From assembly GCA_963578805.1 (NCBI GenBank), contig CAUZDY010000003.1:62001-126000 (forward strand): a stretch of DNA of 64,000 nt, in the 5' to 3' direction. The notes under the pieces are model-generated. The model searched no databases. It was not told where the DNA came from and saw only the letters and a list, made by a program, of their open reading frames with translations. Source of the stretch: CAUZIB01 sp963578805 (GTDB lineage Bacteria; Acidobacteriota; Vicinamibacteria; Vicinamibacterales; UBA8438). Both the position numbers and the translations under genes were made by a program. Below, one piece after another: positions 44,303 to 53,864 of this stretch. Each line of letters opens with the position of its first letter. Within the stretch, counting starts at the first letter, position 1.

Positions 44303-44611
44303 TCACCGATCATCTTGAGTGCCTTGAGGGTGCTGCCCCCCATCATGCGGCCCGTGTGCTTCCGCCGGACGCGAGAACGATAGTCCGCCCAGGTCGGTAG
44401 GTGCAATAGAAGCCAGCTTCTTTTTAATCCGTGCCAAATGTTCCACAACCTTGTCGACGAAGAGGGTCCGAGCCTTGGAAGCTGCCTGGTTCACCCGACT
44501 TGAAGCAACATCCTGATTGACAACTCGAGAGCGTTTACGACTGGGGCTAAGCTTGTACACGAGTTCGCTCGAGTGGACCGTAATGCGATACACCTCGAGT
44601 ACTAGCCGCAC
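44303..44611 (-). CDS. possible small hypothetical protein
   Basis: 102 residues from a GTG. I do not recognise it. The middle (VNQAASKARTLFVDKVVEHL) is a plausible amphipathic helix, and the start is basic. It overlaps the leader of the MBL gene and is out of frame with any neighbour. Codon usage was not tested; another minus frame overlaps it. The remainder of the 505-base gap (44253-44757) holds nothing else that I can recognise. Confidence 0.2.
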   Translation of the reverse strand: MRLVLEVYRITVHSSELVYKLSPSRKRSRVVNQDVASSRVNQAASKARTLFVDKVVEHLARIKKKLASIAPTDLGGLSFSRPAEAHGPHDGGQHPQGTQDDR

Positions 44612-44757
44612 ACACTAGAGGGGATTGGTTTAAGGGCGACGGACCTGAACCGCGACGATCAACGGGCGCCTGTTCTATACACCGCACAAACGGCGTGAAA
44701 CAATATCAGCCGTAATCGGTGTTTGAGGGCTAAGCCCCCTCAACATCTGGAGCAACC

Positions 44758-45597
44758 GTGAGACATCGACAGATCGCGCAAATAGGAGTCGCCGGAGTTG
44801 TTCTGTTTGCGGTTGCCTCGGTGGCCGTCGGTCAATGGTCTGGCCGTGGCTTTGGCCGGTCCCGCTTTCCGCCGCGCTTTAAACCGGCCGGCCATCTCGA
44901 TCAGGGGTTCACGTTCTGCCGTCTGATGTACACCAGTGATCACCGCGACCCATCGGGTCGCGGCTGGTCAACCGACTATCCGTTTGCCGACATTAACTTC
45001 ATGATCCGTTTCTCCGAGATTACGTCGACCCATGTCGATCTTGACGGCGAGGGTGACCCTAATCACTGGGTAGTTCCGATCTCGGACGACGCGCTCTTCA
45101 GTTGCCCCTTCGTGATGACATCAGATGTCGGTACAATGAGCCTGACCACGGCAGAAGTGGAGCAGCTTCGCGCCTACTTCCTGAAAGGCGGGTTTCTCTG
45201 GGTTGATGACTTCTGGGGAACGCGCGCATGGGAACAGTGGTCACGGGAAATCGGGAGAGTGCTGCCGGAGAGCGATTACCCTATTCTCGATCTCCCAATC
45301 GATCATGAGCTTTTTCGAACCATGTTCAACATCTTGGAGGTCCCGCAGATCGCGAACATCCGCTTCTGGCGAAGCACCGGCGGCCAGTCGACATCAGAAC
45401 GTGGATACGACAGCGCCGTGCCGCATTTTCGAGTAATTACTGACGACCGTGAGAGAATCCTGGTCGCCATGACTCACAACACCGACATCCAGGATGCCTG
45501 GGAGCGTGAAGCGGAAGACCCAAATTTCTTCAAGCGATTTGCGCCAGACGGTTATGCCCTTGGAGTCAATGTGCTGCTCCATGCCATGACTCACTGA
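44758..45597 (+). CDS. secreted DUF4159 domain protein
   Basis: 279 residues, GTG start with GGAG upstream. Signal peptide about 1-25. DUF4159 blocks seen: FTFCRLMYTSDHRD, GWSTDYPFADINFMIRFSEIT, FVMTSDVGTMSLTTAEV, RAYFLKGGFLWVDDFWG and, near the end, SAVPHFRVITDDRERILVAMTHNTDIQDAWER. DUF4159 proteins resemble a GATase1-like fold and often occur near MoxR/DUF58 genes; none is beside it here. It ends 7 bases inside the convergent sugar-dehydrogenase gene. Confidence 0.9.
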   Translation: MRHRQIAQIGVAGVVLFAVASVAVGQWSGRGFGRSRFPPRFKPAGHLDQGFTFCRLMYTSDHRDPSGRGWSTDYPFADINFMIRFSEITSTHVDLDGEGDPNHWVVPISDDALFSCPFVMTSDVGTMSLTTAEVEQLRAYFLKGGFLWVDDFWGTRAWEQWSREIGRVLPESDYPILDLPIDHELFRTMFNILEVPQIANIRFWRSTGGQSTSERGYDSAVPHFRVITDDRERILVAMTHNTDIQDAWEREAEDPNFFKRFAPDGYALGVNVLLHAMTH

Positions 45598-46817
45598 GCC
45601 TCGACCGGTTCGAGTCTGAGCAGTGCCGCTTCGTCAGCGTCGGTCAGGACGTACAGAAGACCATCCGGACCCTGTCGGACATCACGAATCCTCTGGCGCA
45701 GGTCACCGATGAACCATTCGCGCCATCGTTCTTCTCCCTGGTCGTTGAAGACGATCCGTTCGAGGTGCCCGGTGTTCCGAATTCCCCCAGTCCTGAGCGC
45801 CCCAACAAAGAGACTCCCCTTCCAAGCTGGGAAGCGATCGCCGCTATAGAAGGTCATCCCAGACGGCGCGATGGACGGAAGCCACACAATTTCTGGTTGC
45901 GCCATCCCTTCCTGCCACGGCCGGGTCGAGACGCGAGGGCCGGAGTACTGGCGGCTATGGGAAACGACAGGCCAACCGTAGTTGGCCCCCGGGTGGATCA
46001 CATTAATTTCGTCCCCACCCAGTGGTCCGTTCTCATGCTCCCAAACCGACCCAGTTTCAGGGTGGATCGTCAATCCTAACTGATTGCGATGACCGAAGGA
46101 ATAGATCTCAGGCCTGTGACCAGGCCGGCCGACAAACGGATTATCGTCCGGGATGCGCCCGTCATCGTGCAACCGTATAACCTTGCCGATGGTGTCGGCG
46201 AGATCCTGTGCGCGTGGTGCCCCGGTGTCGATACCGAACGCACCACCAATGGTCATATACAACGTGCCGTCAGGCGCAAACACGACTCGGGACGCCGCGG
46301 TTCCGCTGCCTCCCACCACGTCGGAGAGAAACAGGTCCTCGACATCGATCAATCCCTCTTCTCCAAGACGCCCACGAGCCAGAGCGACCCTCGGCCCATC
46401 ATCCCCTGGCTTGGTGTACGTGAGGTAGAGAAGCTGATTCTCTACGTACCGGGGATGGAGCGCGATATCCATCAACCCTGCAAGACCCTCAGCAAGAACA
46501 TCGGGAACTCCCGGAATCGGACGTGGTGATAGTTGACCATCCCGGATCTCCCGTAGCGCGCCAGCTCGTTCAGTCACGAGCACACGACCGTCGGGGAGAA
46601 ACGCCATCGCCCAGGGATGTGAAAGACCACGGGCTGTGACGACAACCCGCACCTGAGCGTGCTCTGCTGTCTCGTAGACCACCGGACCGTCGGGAAGCGG
46701 CAGTGGTGGAAGACCAGGTCTTTCACTCTGGGCCGAAACGGCGACTCCAAGCGCGAGACTGGTGATAGCAAGAACCACAATCAAGAGCCAGTGGTAATCG
46801 AGATACGTGCGGATCAT
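45591..46817 (-). CDS. secreted PQQ-dependent sugar dehydrogenase (soluble GDH type)
   Basis: 408 residues from ATG 46817 (GGAG 7 bases upstream); a GTG at 46829 is the alternative. Signal about 10-30. The beta-propeller of soluble aldose dehydrogenases (Asd/YliI-like) is clear: GLSHPWAMAFLPDGRVLVTER, LMDIALHPRY, SRVVFAPDGTLYMTIGG, GKVIRLHDDGRIP, YSFGHRNQLGL, WEHENGPLGGDEINVI and PSGMTFY. It oxidises aldoses with PQQ in the periplasm. It makes a third quinoprotein in the window. Stop overlaps the convergent DUF4159 gene. Confidence 0.92.
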   Translation of the reverse strand: MIRTYLDYHWLLIVVLAITSLALGVAVSAQSERPGLPPLPLPDGPVVYETAEHAQVRVVVTARGLSHPWAMAFLPDGRVLVTERAGALREIRDGQLSPRPIPGVPDVLAEGLAGLMDIALHPRYVENQLLYLTYTKPGDDGPRVALARGRLGEEGLIDVEDLFLSDVVGGSGTAASRVVFAPDGTLYMTIGGAFGIDTGAPRAQDLADTIGKVIRLHDDGRIPDDNPFVGRPGHRPEIYSFGHRNQLGLTIHPETGSVWEHENGPLGGDEINVIHPGANYGWPVVSHSRQYSGPRVSTRPWQEGMAQPEIVWLPSIAPSGMTFYSGDRFPAWKGSLFVGALRTGGIRNTGHLERIVFNDQGEERWREWFIGDLRQRIRDVRQGPDGLLYVLTDADEAALLRLEPVEAQ

Positions 46818-46890
46818 CGAAGACTCCACTCAGCAAAAACGAAAGATCGGACTAGGCCGCTAGTGGCCTGTGGCGATTGAATCAGAATCG

Positions 46891-47694
46891 CTAGTACTCA
46901 TCGTAACCTTCGGTTAGCTCGATGTAGACGCCCGACGGATCAGTCAAGAACGCGATCTTAAGCTCGACACTGGGAACATCCCGAAACGGAACCTCGAACT
47001 CGATCCCCTCCGCCTCGAGCTTCTGGCAGAACGCTTCGAGATCGTCGATCTCAAAGCCGATGTGATCGATAGCCGTGCCACGAGTCGCTCTCCTTGGGCC
47101 GTCCGCGTTACCAAAGCTGAGATTCATGCCTGGGGCGTTCGCGGTTGTCTCGATGGTCCCTCGCGTGAACCGCTCCAGACCGAAGGTCTGGATATACCAG
47201 TCCAGCAGGCCCTCATACTCTGGTGTGTTGAAGTGGATATGATAAGCCGCAATCTCCACCGGGAGCGTGCTGTCCTCCTGAAGCTCCACCCGGATGTCGT
47301 CGGGTGCCACCACAAACGCATTCGGAAAGCCCTCAGCACCCGTAAACTCCGACGTCACCGGCAGGCCAGCCGCACGCCACTTGGACAGGACGGCATCGAG
47401 GTCTCTTACCTTGAAACCGAAGTGATCCATGACGGTCTCTTGGGAGCCACTGGTCGGCTCCCGGCTACTCAGGGCGATCAGCATCCCCGGGAACCGAATC
47501 GCGGTGAGCGGCCCTTTCTGTACTAGCACCCCTCCAAAGTGTTCGACCCATAAGTTCTTGTGCAGCTCCAGATCGGTCACATTCAGATGGACGTGTCCGT
47601 ACGACAGACCGACGTCGTTGGATGGCTCCAACTGTGCGGAGACTGGCGAGGCCAGCAAGAGCGCGATGATCATCATCGGCAGTCGTTTCATCAT
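46891..47694 (-). CDS. secreted two-domain VOC (glyoxalase/bleomycin resistance) protein
   Basis: 267 residues; signal about 1-20 (PVSAQ), GGAGG before the ATG. Two VOC modules, about 30-138 (YGHVHLNVTDLELHKNLWVEHFG) and about 146-262 (AAYHIHFNTPEYEGLLDWYIQTFG). Each has the paired beta-alpha-beta-beta-beta units with His and Glu metal candidates (GHVHLN, VELQED, DHIGFE, IELTEG). This is a plausible extracellular metal-dependent enzyme such as an extradiol dioxygenase- or glyoxalase-type; which one is unknown. No operon partner. Confidence 0.88.
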   Translation of the reverse strand: MMKRLPMMIIALLLASPVSAQLEPSNDVGLSYGHVHLNVTDLELHKNLWVEHFGGVLVQKGPLTAIRFPGMLIALSSREPTSGSQETVMDHFGFKVRDLDAVLSKWRAAGLPVTSEFTGAEGFPNAFVVAPDDIRVELQEDSTLPVEIAAYHIHFNTPEYEGLLDWYIQTFGLERFTRGTIETTANAPGMNLSFGNADGPRRATRGTAIDHIGFEIDDLEAFCQKLEAEGIEFEVPFRDVPSVELKIAFLTDPSGVYIELTEGYDEY

Positions 47695-47767
47695 TGGTCC
47701 TCCATGGCGGCGTTTTCACCACCCGTGAGCGGGCAGAACTGCAGAATCATCGCACATCGGTGCAAAC

Positions 47768-48289
47768 TTACGATGCGCTGTCAATGAGTTTCGTCAGTGC
47801 CGGTGTTCGACCCATAAGGCGCGAATACAAGGCGAGTTGCGCGCGATGATATTCCTCATGCGCGATGCCATGGTGCATCCAGGCCAAACGCGTGCCCAAT
47901 TCACCGTCGAATCGTCGGATACGTTGCAGCATGACCAGCTCACCAGCTGTGCGTATTCGTCGCGCACCGGTAGTGTGGTTCTTCATCAGCTGTCGAAGGA
48001 GAGCCGGCTTCGTCCGATTCCGATCTTTCTGTGGGGCGTACTCGGCAACAAAAGCGGAGAAACTCTGTCGCGTGAAGTCGCCGGCTGGATTGGTCAGCTC
48101 GCCTGTCCACATGAGTGCACTCTCGATGATGTGTTGGACGAGCTCAACACCGGATCGTGCACCCGGGGAAGGCCTAAAACGTAATCGTGCCGCCGGGATG
48201 TTCTCGACCTCAGCAATGACCCCCTGTCTCGCATCAGCCCACGCGTCGAGGGCCTCTTCCAACAGTGTTGTCAATCTTCGTCTCGGCAT
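47768..48289 (-). CDS. DinB-like four-helix protein
   Basis: 173 residues, no signal. The DinB/YfiT four-helix bundle has its metal histidines in VQHIIESAL (about 54) and HGIAHEEYHRAQL (about 145-152). A central basic stretch lies between. Members bind Ni, Zn or Fe and often act as thiol-dependent transferases for mycothiol or bacillithiol; here thiol partners are unknown. The domain is complete and the length normal. Stand-alone. Confidence 0.9.
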   Translation of the reverse strand: MPRRRLTTLLEEALDAWADARQGVIAEVENIPAARLRFRPSPGARSGVELVQHIIESALMWTGELTNPAGDFTRQSFSAFVAEYAPQKDRNRTKPALLRQLMKNHTTGARRIRTAGELVMLQRIRRFDGELGTRLAWMHHGIAHEEYHRAQLALYSRLMGRTPALTKLIDSAS

Positions 48290-48367
48290 CCGGACCCATT
48301 CTATCGGTTGGTGGCGGCTTTGAGTACATCGACGCTTATAATCGAACCCACAGGAAAGAGGAGCGGC

Positions 48368-48844
48368 ATGACGCTAAAAAGACTCGTATCGGGCGTACTG
48401 GTTCTCGGATGGATTCCGACACTCATGGTTACCGGTAGCATTAGGTGGCTTGTAGCCGAAGCCGTCACGGCCGAGGAACGAACTCCGATCAAAGTCACTC
48501 GGATCTACACCGGTGACGATGGCATGACTCACGCTGAAGAGCTCGACGTGCAGCTCGGTGAACCCCGGGGAGCGACAGAGCTGTCTGAACCGGTGTCGGC
48601 GACGAGTATTCAGTTCCGTCGTACGTCACCAGATTATTTCATCGACTGGCACACTGCGCCGCGCCGCCAGTACGTGATTACGCTGGCCGGTGAAAGCGAG
48701 GTAGAGATCGGTGACGGATCGACGATCCTCCTCCACCCGGGGCACATACTTCTCGCGGAAGACACAGAGGGTCAAGGCCATATTTCAAGAGCCGTTGGTT
48801 CAAAGGATCGGGTCTCTATCTTCGTACCTCTTGGCGACCAGTAG
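48368..48844 (+). CDS. secreted or anchored cupin domain protein
   Basis: 158 residues from ATG 48368 with GAGGAG upstream. A hydrophobic start (about 5-30) precedes a small cupin: IDWHTAPRRQYVITLAGESEVEIGDGS (motif 1 with His, then Glu) and LLHPGHILLAEDTEGQGH (motif 2 with His). Only two or three of the usual metal ligands are obvious. Such proteins bind a small acid or metal; function unknown. It diverges from the DinB gene with 78 bases between. Confidence 0.82.
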   Translation: MTLKRLVSGVLVLGWIPTLMVTGSIRWLVAEAVTAEERTPIKVTRIYTGDDGMTHAEELDVQLGEPRGATELSEPVSATSIQFRRTSPDYFIDWHTAPRRQYVITLAGESEVEIGDGSTILLHPGHILLAEDTEGQGHISRAVGSKDRVSIFVPLGDQ

Positions 48845-49140
48845 GCCGGCGTCATGGGATCAGGCCCGAAACTTTGTTCCCGTTGCTGCGAGCGTTCTCC
48901 AAAGGCGACAGCCCGTGATGCTACCGACCGTCAATCAGTACTCCGTCGACGGTAAACCCCTCGTGGGCTTTCGGCACGACTACTTGATTCGACCACACGA
49001 TGCATTCGAAGTTGGCGAGAATCGACCGCAAGTGCACGAGTTCCCTTGTCCCACCGATGGGAAGAGAACTGGAGGCTTGAGGACGGCGCCCCCTCCTCTC
49101 ATCCGCGTCGGTCGACACGATGGGCACAACGTCGAAACGG
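48845..49140. other. intergenic region, nothing recognised
   Basis: About 296 bases between the convergent cupin and esterase genes. Short open frames present look like chance and carry no motifs. No clear terminator hairpin was seen by eye. Confidence 0.5.
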
Positions 49141-50097
49141 TTAGTTGTTCGATGTGTTGGCGATACCGTGCGTGCCAAGAAATGCTCTGATCGCGGCGTA
49201 AATTCTCACATTTTCCTCATCGGTGAACCCTCCGTGCCCACCGCCAGGCACGGTAACGAGCTCATTTGGCACACCGGCATCCTCGAGAGCTTTTTGCAAG
49301 CGCACGCCATGCTCGTATGGAACGATCCCATCCGCATCACCATGCACGGTCATGATAGGCGGTAATCCTGGTCGGACATACGTGAGTGGCGACACTCGCC
49401 TGGCAATTTCCTCGCGGTCGACCGAACTGCCGAGCCATGCCACGGTATACGCTCCTGATCGGCCGGGCGTCCGATCGATCAGGTCGACGACATCAGTAAT
49501 GCCGTACCAGTTGATAATCGCCGCGACCTTGAGTTCTTCGGTCGATCTGGTGCCGGTGGACCAAGCGCGGTTTCGGTCGCCTGGACACTGATGGTCCAGA
49601 CCGGCCGATGCCGGCAACATGCCGGTCGTGAGTGAAAGATGTCCGCCGGCCGAGTTGCCGGTCAGGACGATTCGGTCGAGATCAAAATTGAACTGCTCGG
49701 CGTTGCGATAGATCCACCGCAACGCACAGCGGCAGTCCTCGACCGCGGCAGGGGCGTGCGCAATATCGGCCAGTCGATATTGAACGTTAACCACGGTCCA
49801 ACCCATTTCGAGATATGGGAGAAAGGTGAGCGCAGAGGACTCCTTGCTGCCGTTGGTCCACCCGCCTCCATGGAAATATACGAGTGTCGGATTCGGACCC
49901 GTTGCTGCACGCGACTGGTAGACATCAAGCCTGAGATCCTGTCCGCTCGCTCTCAAATAGGTAATGTTCGACGAGATACGGTACCCGTTGGCGACGTGGA
50001 CAAACGAGCGCGCAGAGTCGGAGGTCTGCGCGTCAACGACAGCTGGCACAACGAATATGAGGGATAGAACAAATACGACAATCCAGGAGCCTCTCAT
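49141..50097 (-). CDS. secreted alpha/beta hydrolase (BD-FAE/acetyl esterase type)
   Basis: 318 residues from ATG 50097 (GAGGTG upstream), signal about 1-23 (VVDAQ). FHGGGW oxyanion motif about 87-92, nucleophile elbow GNSAGG (Ser about 165), acid near DADG (Asp about 265) and His in GGGHGG (about 291). This order fits the esterase/lipase family 4-like BD-FAE carbohydrate esterases, which remove acetyl or acyl groups from plant polymers. A cysteine pair (EDCRCAL, DHQCPG) may be a disulfide. The longer start at 50346 would add non-signal sequence. Stand-alone. Confidence 0.88.
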   Translation of the reverse strand: MRGSWIVVFVLSLIFVVPAVVDAQTSDSARSFVHVANGYRISSNITYLRASGQDLRLDVYQSRAATGPNPTLVYFHGGGWTNGSKESSALTFLPYLEMGWTVVNVQYRLADIAHAPAAVEDCRCALRWIYRNAEQFNFDLDRIVLTGNSAGGHLSLTTGMLPASAGLDHQCPGDRNRAWSTGTRSTEELKVAAIINWYGITDVVDLIDRTPGRSGAYTVAWLGSSVDREEIARRVSPLTYVRPGLPPIMTVHGDADGIVPYEHGVRLQKALEDAGVPNELVTVPGGGHGGFTDEENVRIYAAIRAFLGTHGIANTSNN

Positions 50098-50328
50098 CAC
50101 AAACACCTCACTATTGTTGGGTATGGAACCGCCGCACGACAGCGTCATCAGTACGTGTGAGCGTCTCCGTATCCTCGGGAATGTACATCGTGACACCGGC
50201 TCGGAGCGCACGTCAACCCCGAGGTCGACGAGTTGGCCTACCTGTGTCCCATGTCTCTCTGAGACGATCGGAAGAGATTGGCACCAATTGCTTGGAAAGA
50301 TTTTTTTTGCTAAGTTGAACTGATCCGT

Positions 50329-50637
50329 ATGGGCAGCAGAAACCACTCATCGCTCGAACGGTTCGCGGGACTTGGCCCAACTTTACGGGCCCTGATCTTG
50401 GTTCTTGTGGTCGTGCTCGTCGGGGCCACAACGGCGTCGACCGTTTGGCATGAAGTACACGGTACCGACCAGGAATGTGTGGTCTGTCAACTCCGAGACC
50501 ACACCGCCGTAGAACTCGCTAGGACGCCCGCGGTCAGTCGATTCGACACTCGGGAACCGGTCTCGGTAACTGCGTTCGTCGAGAGAGTCACCTGTCGTTG
50601 CCCGTCTAGCATCCCCACCCGCGCGCCACCGGCGTAA
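50329..50637 (+). CDS. small membrane protein with HxxxH and CxxC, upstream of a zinc-type TonB receptor
   Basis: 102 residues. One hydrophobic helix (LRALILVLVVVLVGATTAS, about 20-38) is followed by WHEVHGTDQECVVCQL, a His-x3-His and Cys-x2-Cys arrangement suited to bind a metal, then a C-terminal cysteine pair (TCRC). The layout resembles small DUF2946-like proteins found next to metal transporters. It precedes the receptor by 137 bases, so co-transcription is likely. No strong ribosome site. An eight-T run (50301-50308) lies upstream. Role in metal delivery is inference. Confidence 0.6.
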   Translation: MGSRNHSSLERFAGLGPTLRALILVLVVVLVGATTASTVWHEVHGTDQECVVCQLRDHTAVELARTPAVSRFDTREPVSVTAFVERVTCRCPSSIPTRAPPA

Positions 50638-50774
50638 TCCTCCACCTCGCAGCTCTTCATTTGTAGGTCCGAATAAACGTCAACTCGCTGTCGCTAAGCG
50701 GGCATGCGTGCCGCGTGCCAGACACTGCACCGGCGAGTAAATCGAGTGAACAAGGTTACTGACGAGAAAATAGG

Positions 50775-53090
50775 ATGCATCAACTGTGGCAAGCACGTCT
50801 GGTCGTCACCGCGGCTGTGGTCCTCTGGATATCCCCGTTGGTTTGGGCAGAGAGTCCAGGCGAGGTACGCGGAATCGTCAGGTTCCTTGAGAACGGCGGA
50901 GCCGTGCACGGGGCGATCGTACTGCTCGTCGGACCAGGCCTGGTGGCGCTGACCGACGAACAGGGCGAGTTCGTCATTGACAACGTGCCGGCCGGAACCT
51001 ACGAAATTCTGGCGCAGCGTGAGCATCTGACCGCCACGCGCCAGTTGATCACCGTGGACTCAGGCCAAACCACTGAGATCGAGTTTAAACTGCTACTCTC
51101 CCCGATTCACGAGGAAGTCACCGTCACCGCCACGACCGGTGGCCGGGCCACGACCTTTGAAGCTTTCAACTCCACGACGACGCTCGATTCATTCGACATC
51201 TCCGAGAATCCTGTCGGAACCCTGAGCGAGGCACTCGAGTCCCAGCCCGGTATAGCCAAGCGAGGCTTCGGACCAGGGTCGAGTCGCCCGATCATCCGTG
51301 GCTTCGACGGCGATCGTGTCCTCGTAATGGAAGACGGTGTCCGTACCGGCGATCTTTCCAGCCAGTCTGGCGACCACGGTGTGGCCACTGATCCTAACGG
51401 TCTGGACCGGATCGAGGTCGTACGCGGCCCCGCAACCCTGCTGTATGGTTCGAACTCGATAGGCGGCGTCATTAACGCGATCACGCCTCATGAAAGCTTC
51501 AAGGAGTCGCTCGCCGTTGGCACTCGGGGACAAGTCAGCGCCGACGCCGGCAGTGCCAACGGTCAGGCCGGAACCTTCGCTAGCGCGCAGCACGCGGGGA
51601 CTAAGCTGATGACCTGGGTCGGAGGCGGAACCCGTCAAACAGGTGACTACGATACACCCGACGGCACCGTGGAGAACTCCAAGACAGAGCTATCGAGTGG
51701 TCGGGCAGGGCTAGGTTTCTCGGGCGAGCGACTGTTTGCGAGCGGCGGATTCACCATCGAGGATGGGCGCTACGGTGTCCCGTTCGCGGGTGAGATCCAT
51801 GGACACCGTGGACACGAGGGTGAGGAGCACGAGGATGACGCGGGTGCCGAGGAGGAACTTTTCACCGATCTCGACACGCAGCGCCGCGTCGGCCGATTCG
51901 ACGTGGGAATGAGGGACCTGAACAACCGCATCCTCGACTCATTTAAGGTGGTCTTCAGTGTCATCGATTGGCATCACGATGAAATTGAGATCGAGCAGGA
52001 CACTGAGAAACTGGCAACGGCGTTTGACAATCTGACCTACGTGGTTCGTGCAGACCTGAACCAACGTCAGACTGAGCGACTGTCGGGTAAGTTTGGCGTC
52101 TGGAGCCAGTTTCGAAACTTCAGGGTGGTAGGTGAGGAAGCGCTCACACCGCAGACTGACCAGGCGGCTTTTGCGGTATTCGCCTACGAAGAACTCGCCC
52201 TCGGACGATATCGACTGCAGCTCGGTGGCAGGCTTGAACGGAACGATTACACAGTGGCGGAACGCGCGAACAATGCGCACCGCAACGGCGCGGACGGGAG
52301 CGACCTCAAGCCGCAGGCCACGCGTGACCGAACGTTCATTGGAGGCTCGGCATCGGTTGGCGTTCGAGCCGAGCTTGGCGCTGGGAGTGCCCTCGTGACA
52401 AACCTCACGCATTCACACCGTGCACCCGCACTGTCTGAGCTCTACAACTTCGGTCCGCACATCGGAAATTTAGTATTCGAGATCGGGAACCCTGGCCTCG
52501 ATCCCGAAGCGAGCCTCGGACTCGATGTGAGCCTCCGTCACCAGTCCGACCGGGTTCGGAGCGAAATCAACGTCTACACTTACGACATCGAAAACTTCAT
52601 CTTCCTTGACCTCCGAGACCAGCAGGCGCACGCCCTGCAGGTCGGCGAGTTTCTCCAGAGTGACGGTCGGTTCATCGGCTTCGACGCCAAGGGAAGCGTA
52701 CGGGTCGGCTCGCAGGTCTGGGCAAATGTCACGCTTGGACGGGTCGCTGCGGAGTTGACTGCGAGTAAGGAGCCTCTCCCACGGATACCTCCGTTTCATG
52801 GAACAATCAGTGTCGATCTGCCTTATCGGAACGTGACAGTCACACCAGAGCTCGTTTTCGCATTAACGCAAGATCGGCTCTTTCGAGGCGAGACCGTGAC
52901 CGATGGATACTCAGTGTTCAACCTGCGTGGATCGTATGTCTGGCCTACCCAGCACGTGGCGCACGTGCTGAGTATCTCGGCCTTCAACCTGACGAACGAG
53001 CTGTATCGAAACCACACCTCGTTTATCAAGAACCTCGCACCTGAAATCGGACGTGGCGCGAAAATCGGTTATTCGCTTCGCTTCTTCTAA
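50775..53090 (+). CDS. TonB-dependent outer-membrane receptor, ZnuD-like (zinc uptake)
   Basis: 771 residues, signal about 1-25. A carboxypeptidase-regulatory-like domain (about 30-105) precedes the plug (IHEEVTVTATTGGRATTFEA, then SSRPIIRGFDGDRVLVMEDGVRTGDLS, about 165-200) and a 22-strand-type barrel ending in Phe. The loop EIHGHRGHEGEEHEDD near residue 337 is His/acid-rich as in Neisseria ZnuD, and HSHRAPALSELYNFGPHIGN then FEIGNPGLDPEASLG is the family's hallmark. It would import zinc or a zinc chelate with TonB energy. A Zur box could not be found by eye upstream. Confidence 0.88.
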   Translation: MHQLWQARLVVTAAVVLWISPLVWAESPGEVRGIVRFLENGGAVHGAIVLLVGPGLVALTDEQGEFVIDNVPAGTYEILAQREHLTATRQLITVDSGQTTEIEFKLLLSPIHEEVTVTATTGGRATTFEAFNSTTTLDSFDISENPVGTLSEALESQPGIAKRGFGPGSSRPIIRGFDGDRVLVMEDGVRTGDLSSQSGDHGVATDPNGLDRIEVVRGPATLLYGSNSIGGVINAITPHESFKESLAVGTRGQVSADAGSANGQAGTFASAQHAGTKLMTWVGGGTRQTGDYDTPDGTVENSKTELSSGRAGLGFSGERLFASGGFTIEDGRYGVPFAGEIHGHRGHEGEEHEDDAGAEEELFTDLDTQRRVGRFDVGMRDLNNRILDSFKVVFSVIDWHHDEIEIEQDTEKLATAFDNLTYVVRADLNQRQTERLSGKFGVWSQFRNFRVVGEEALTPQTDQAAFAVFAYEELALGRYRLQLGGRLERNDYTVAERANNAHRNGADGSDLKPQATRDRTFIGGSASVGVRAELGAGSALVTNLTHSHRAPALSELYNFGPHIGNLVFEIGNPGLDPEASLGLDVSLRHQSDRVRSEINVYTYDIENFIFLDLRDQQAHALQVGEFLQSDGRFIGFDAKGSVRVGSQVWANVTLGRVAAELTASKEPLPRIPPFHGTISVDLPYRNVTVTPELVFALTQDRLFRGETVTDGYSVFNLRGSYVWPTQHVAHVLSISAFNLTNELYRNHTSFIKNLAPEIGRGAKIGYSLRFF

Positions 53091-53096
53091 GGGACT

Positions 53097-53735
53097 CTAG
53101 GGCCAGACCACCCGCCACTCTGTAGCAAACTCGACTTCACCCCACGCAATGCGAAGCGTGCCTGCGGGCAGCTCGCCAGGCTCCTGCGGAAAAACAGGCT
53201 GAAGCGTCACGAGCAAACTCTGCGCGGTCTCGGGAAGCGAACGCCAACGGAGTGGCGTCCGGCCCAGATCGAGAGCTGGGTCATAGTCGGTGCCCCACTG
53301 CCTGGTCTGTCGACTGACGATCAGTTCGGCACGATCCTGGCGAGGAAGGAGGAACAGGGTGTAGAAGCCCCGTGGAATGTCAAGATCTCCAATCCGCACG
53401 TTGACATCAAGCGTCAGTGAGGTCGCCCGGTTCGCGCCTAGGCGCCACACCTCGCCATACGGAACCAAACCACCGAAGATCACCCGGCCGCGAGCGTGGG
53501 GCTGCCCGTAATCAATCGTCATGTGGGACGGCCCAGAGTGTGAAGTAGATCGATTAAACCACCCGGTCCCGCCATTCATAAGACGACCGTCGAACGCCAC
53601 GCTCGTGGTCACACGTCCACTCGGAGCCACGAGCGGGGCTGGCGAGGGCTCCTGAGCATCGACGAACGTAGCGACAATAAAAAGGGTCAGGGCAGTCAAC
53701 AAGAACAGGGAAGCGCGGGATTGTGACACAGACAT
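53097..53735 (-). CDS. secreted DUF2911 domain protein
   Basis: 212 residues from ATG 53735 (GAGAGC upstream), signal about 1-28 (VDAQ). The DUF2911 signature is strong: IDYGQPHARGRVIFGGLVPYG then EVWRLGANRATSL, plus IPRGFYTLFLLP and, late, GTLRIAWGEVEF. DUF2911 proteins are secreted and uncharacterised, common in Bacteroidetes and Acidobacteria. It is convergent with the ZnuD-like gene, 6 bases away. Upstream longer start positions add non-signal residues and are rejected. Confidence 0.92.
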   Translation of the reverse strand: MSVSQSRASLFLLTALTLFIVATFVDAQEPSPAPLVAPSGRVTTSVAFDGRLMNGGTGWFNRSTSHSGPSHMTIDYGQPHARGRVIFGGLVPYGEVWRLGANRATSLTLDVNVRIGDLDIPRGFYTLFLLPRQDRAELIVSRQTRQWGTDYDPALDLGRTPLRWRSLPETAQSLLVTLQPVFPQEPGELPAGTLRIAWGEVEFATEWRVVWP

Positions 53736-53864
53736 AGAGTAGCTCTCGGGTATTGCGCGCACATCGACGCTCAAGTCGAGCCGCGAGTGCCATGTGATTG
53801 TGGTTAAGTTCGCAGAAGGGATCAAGGTCTGAGGGGTGTTTTCCCGATTACAGAGTCGCCTTGA

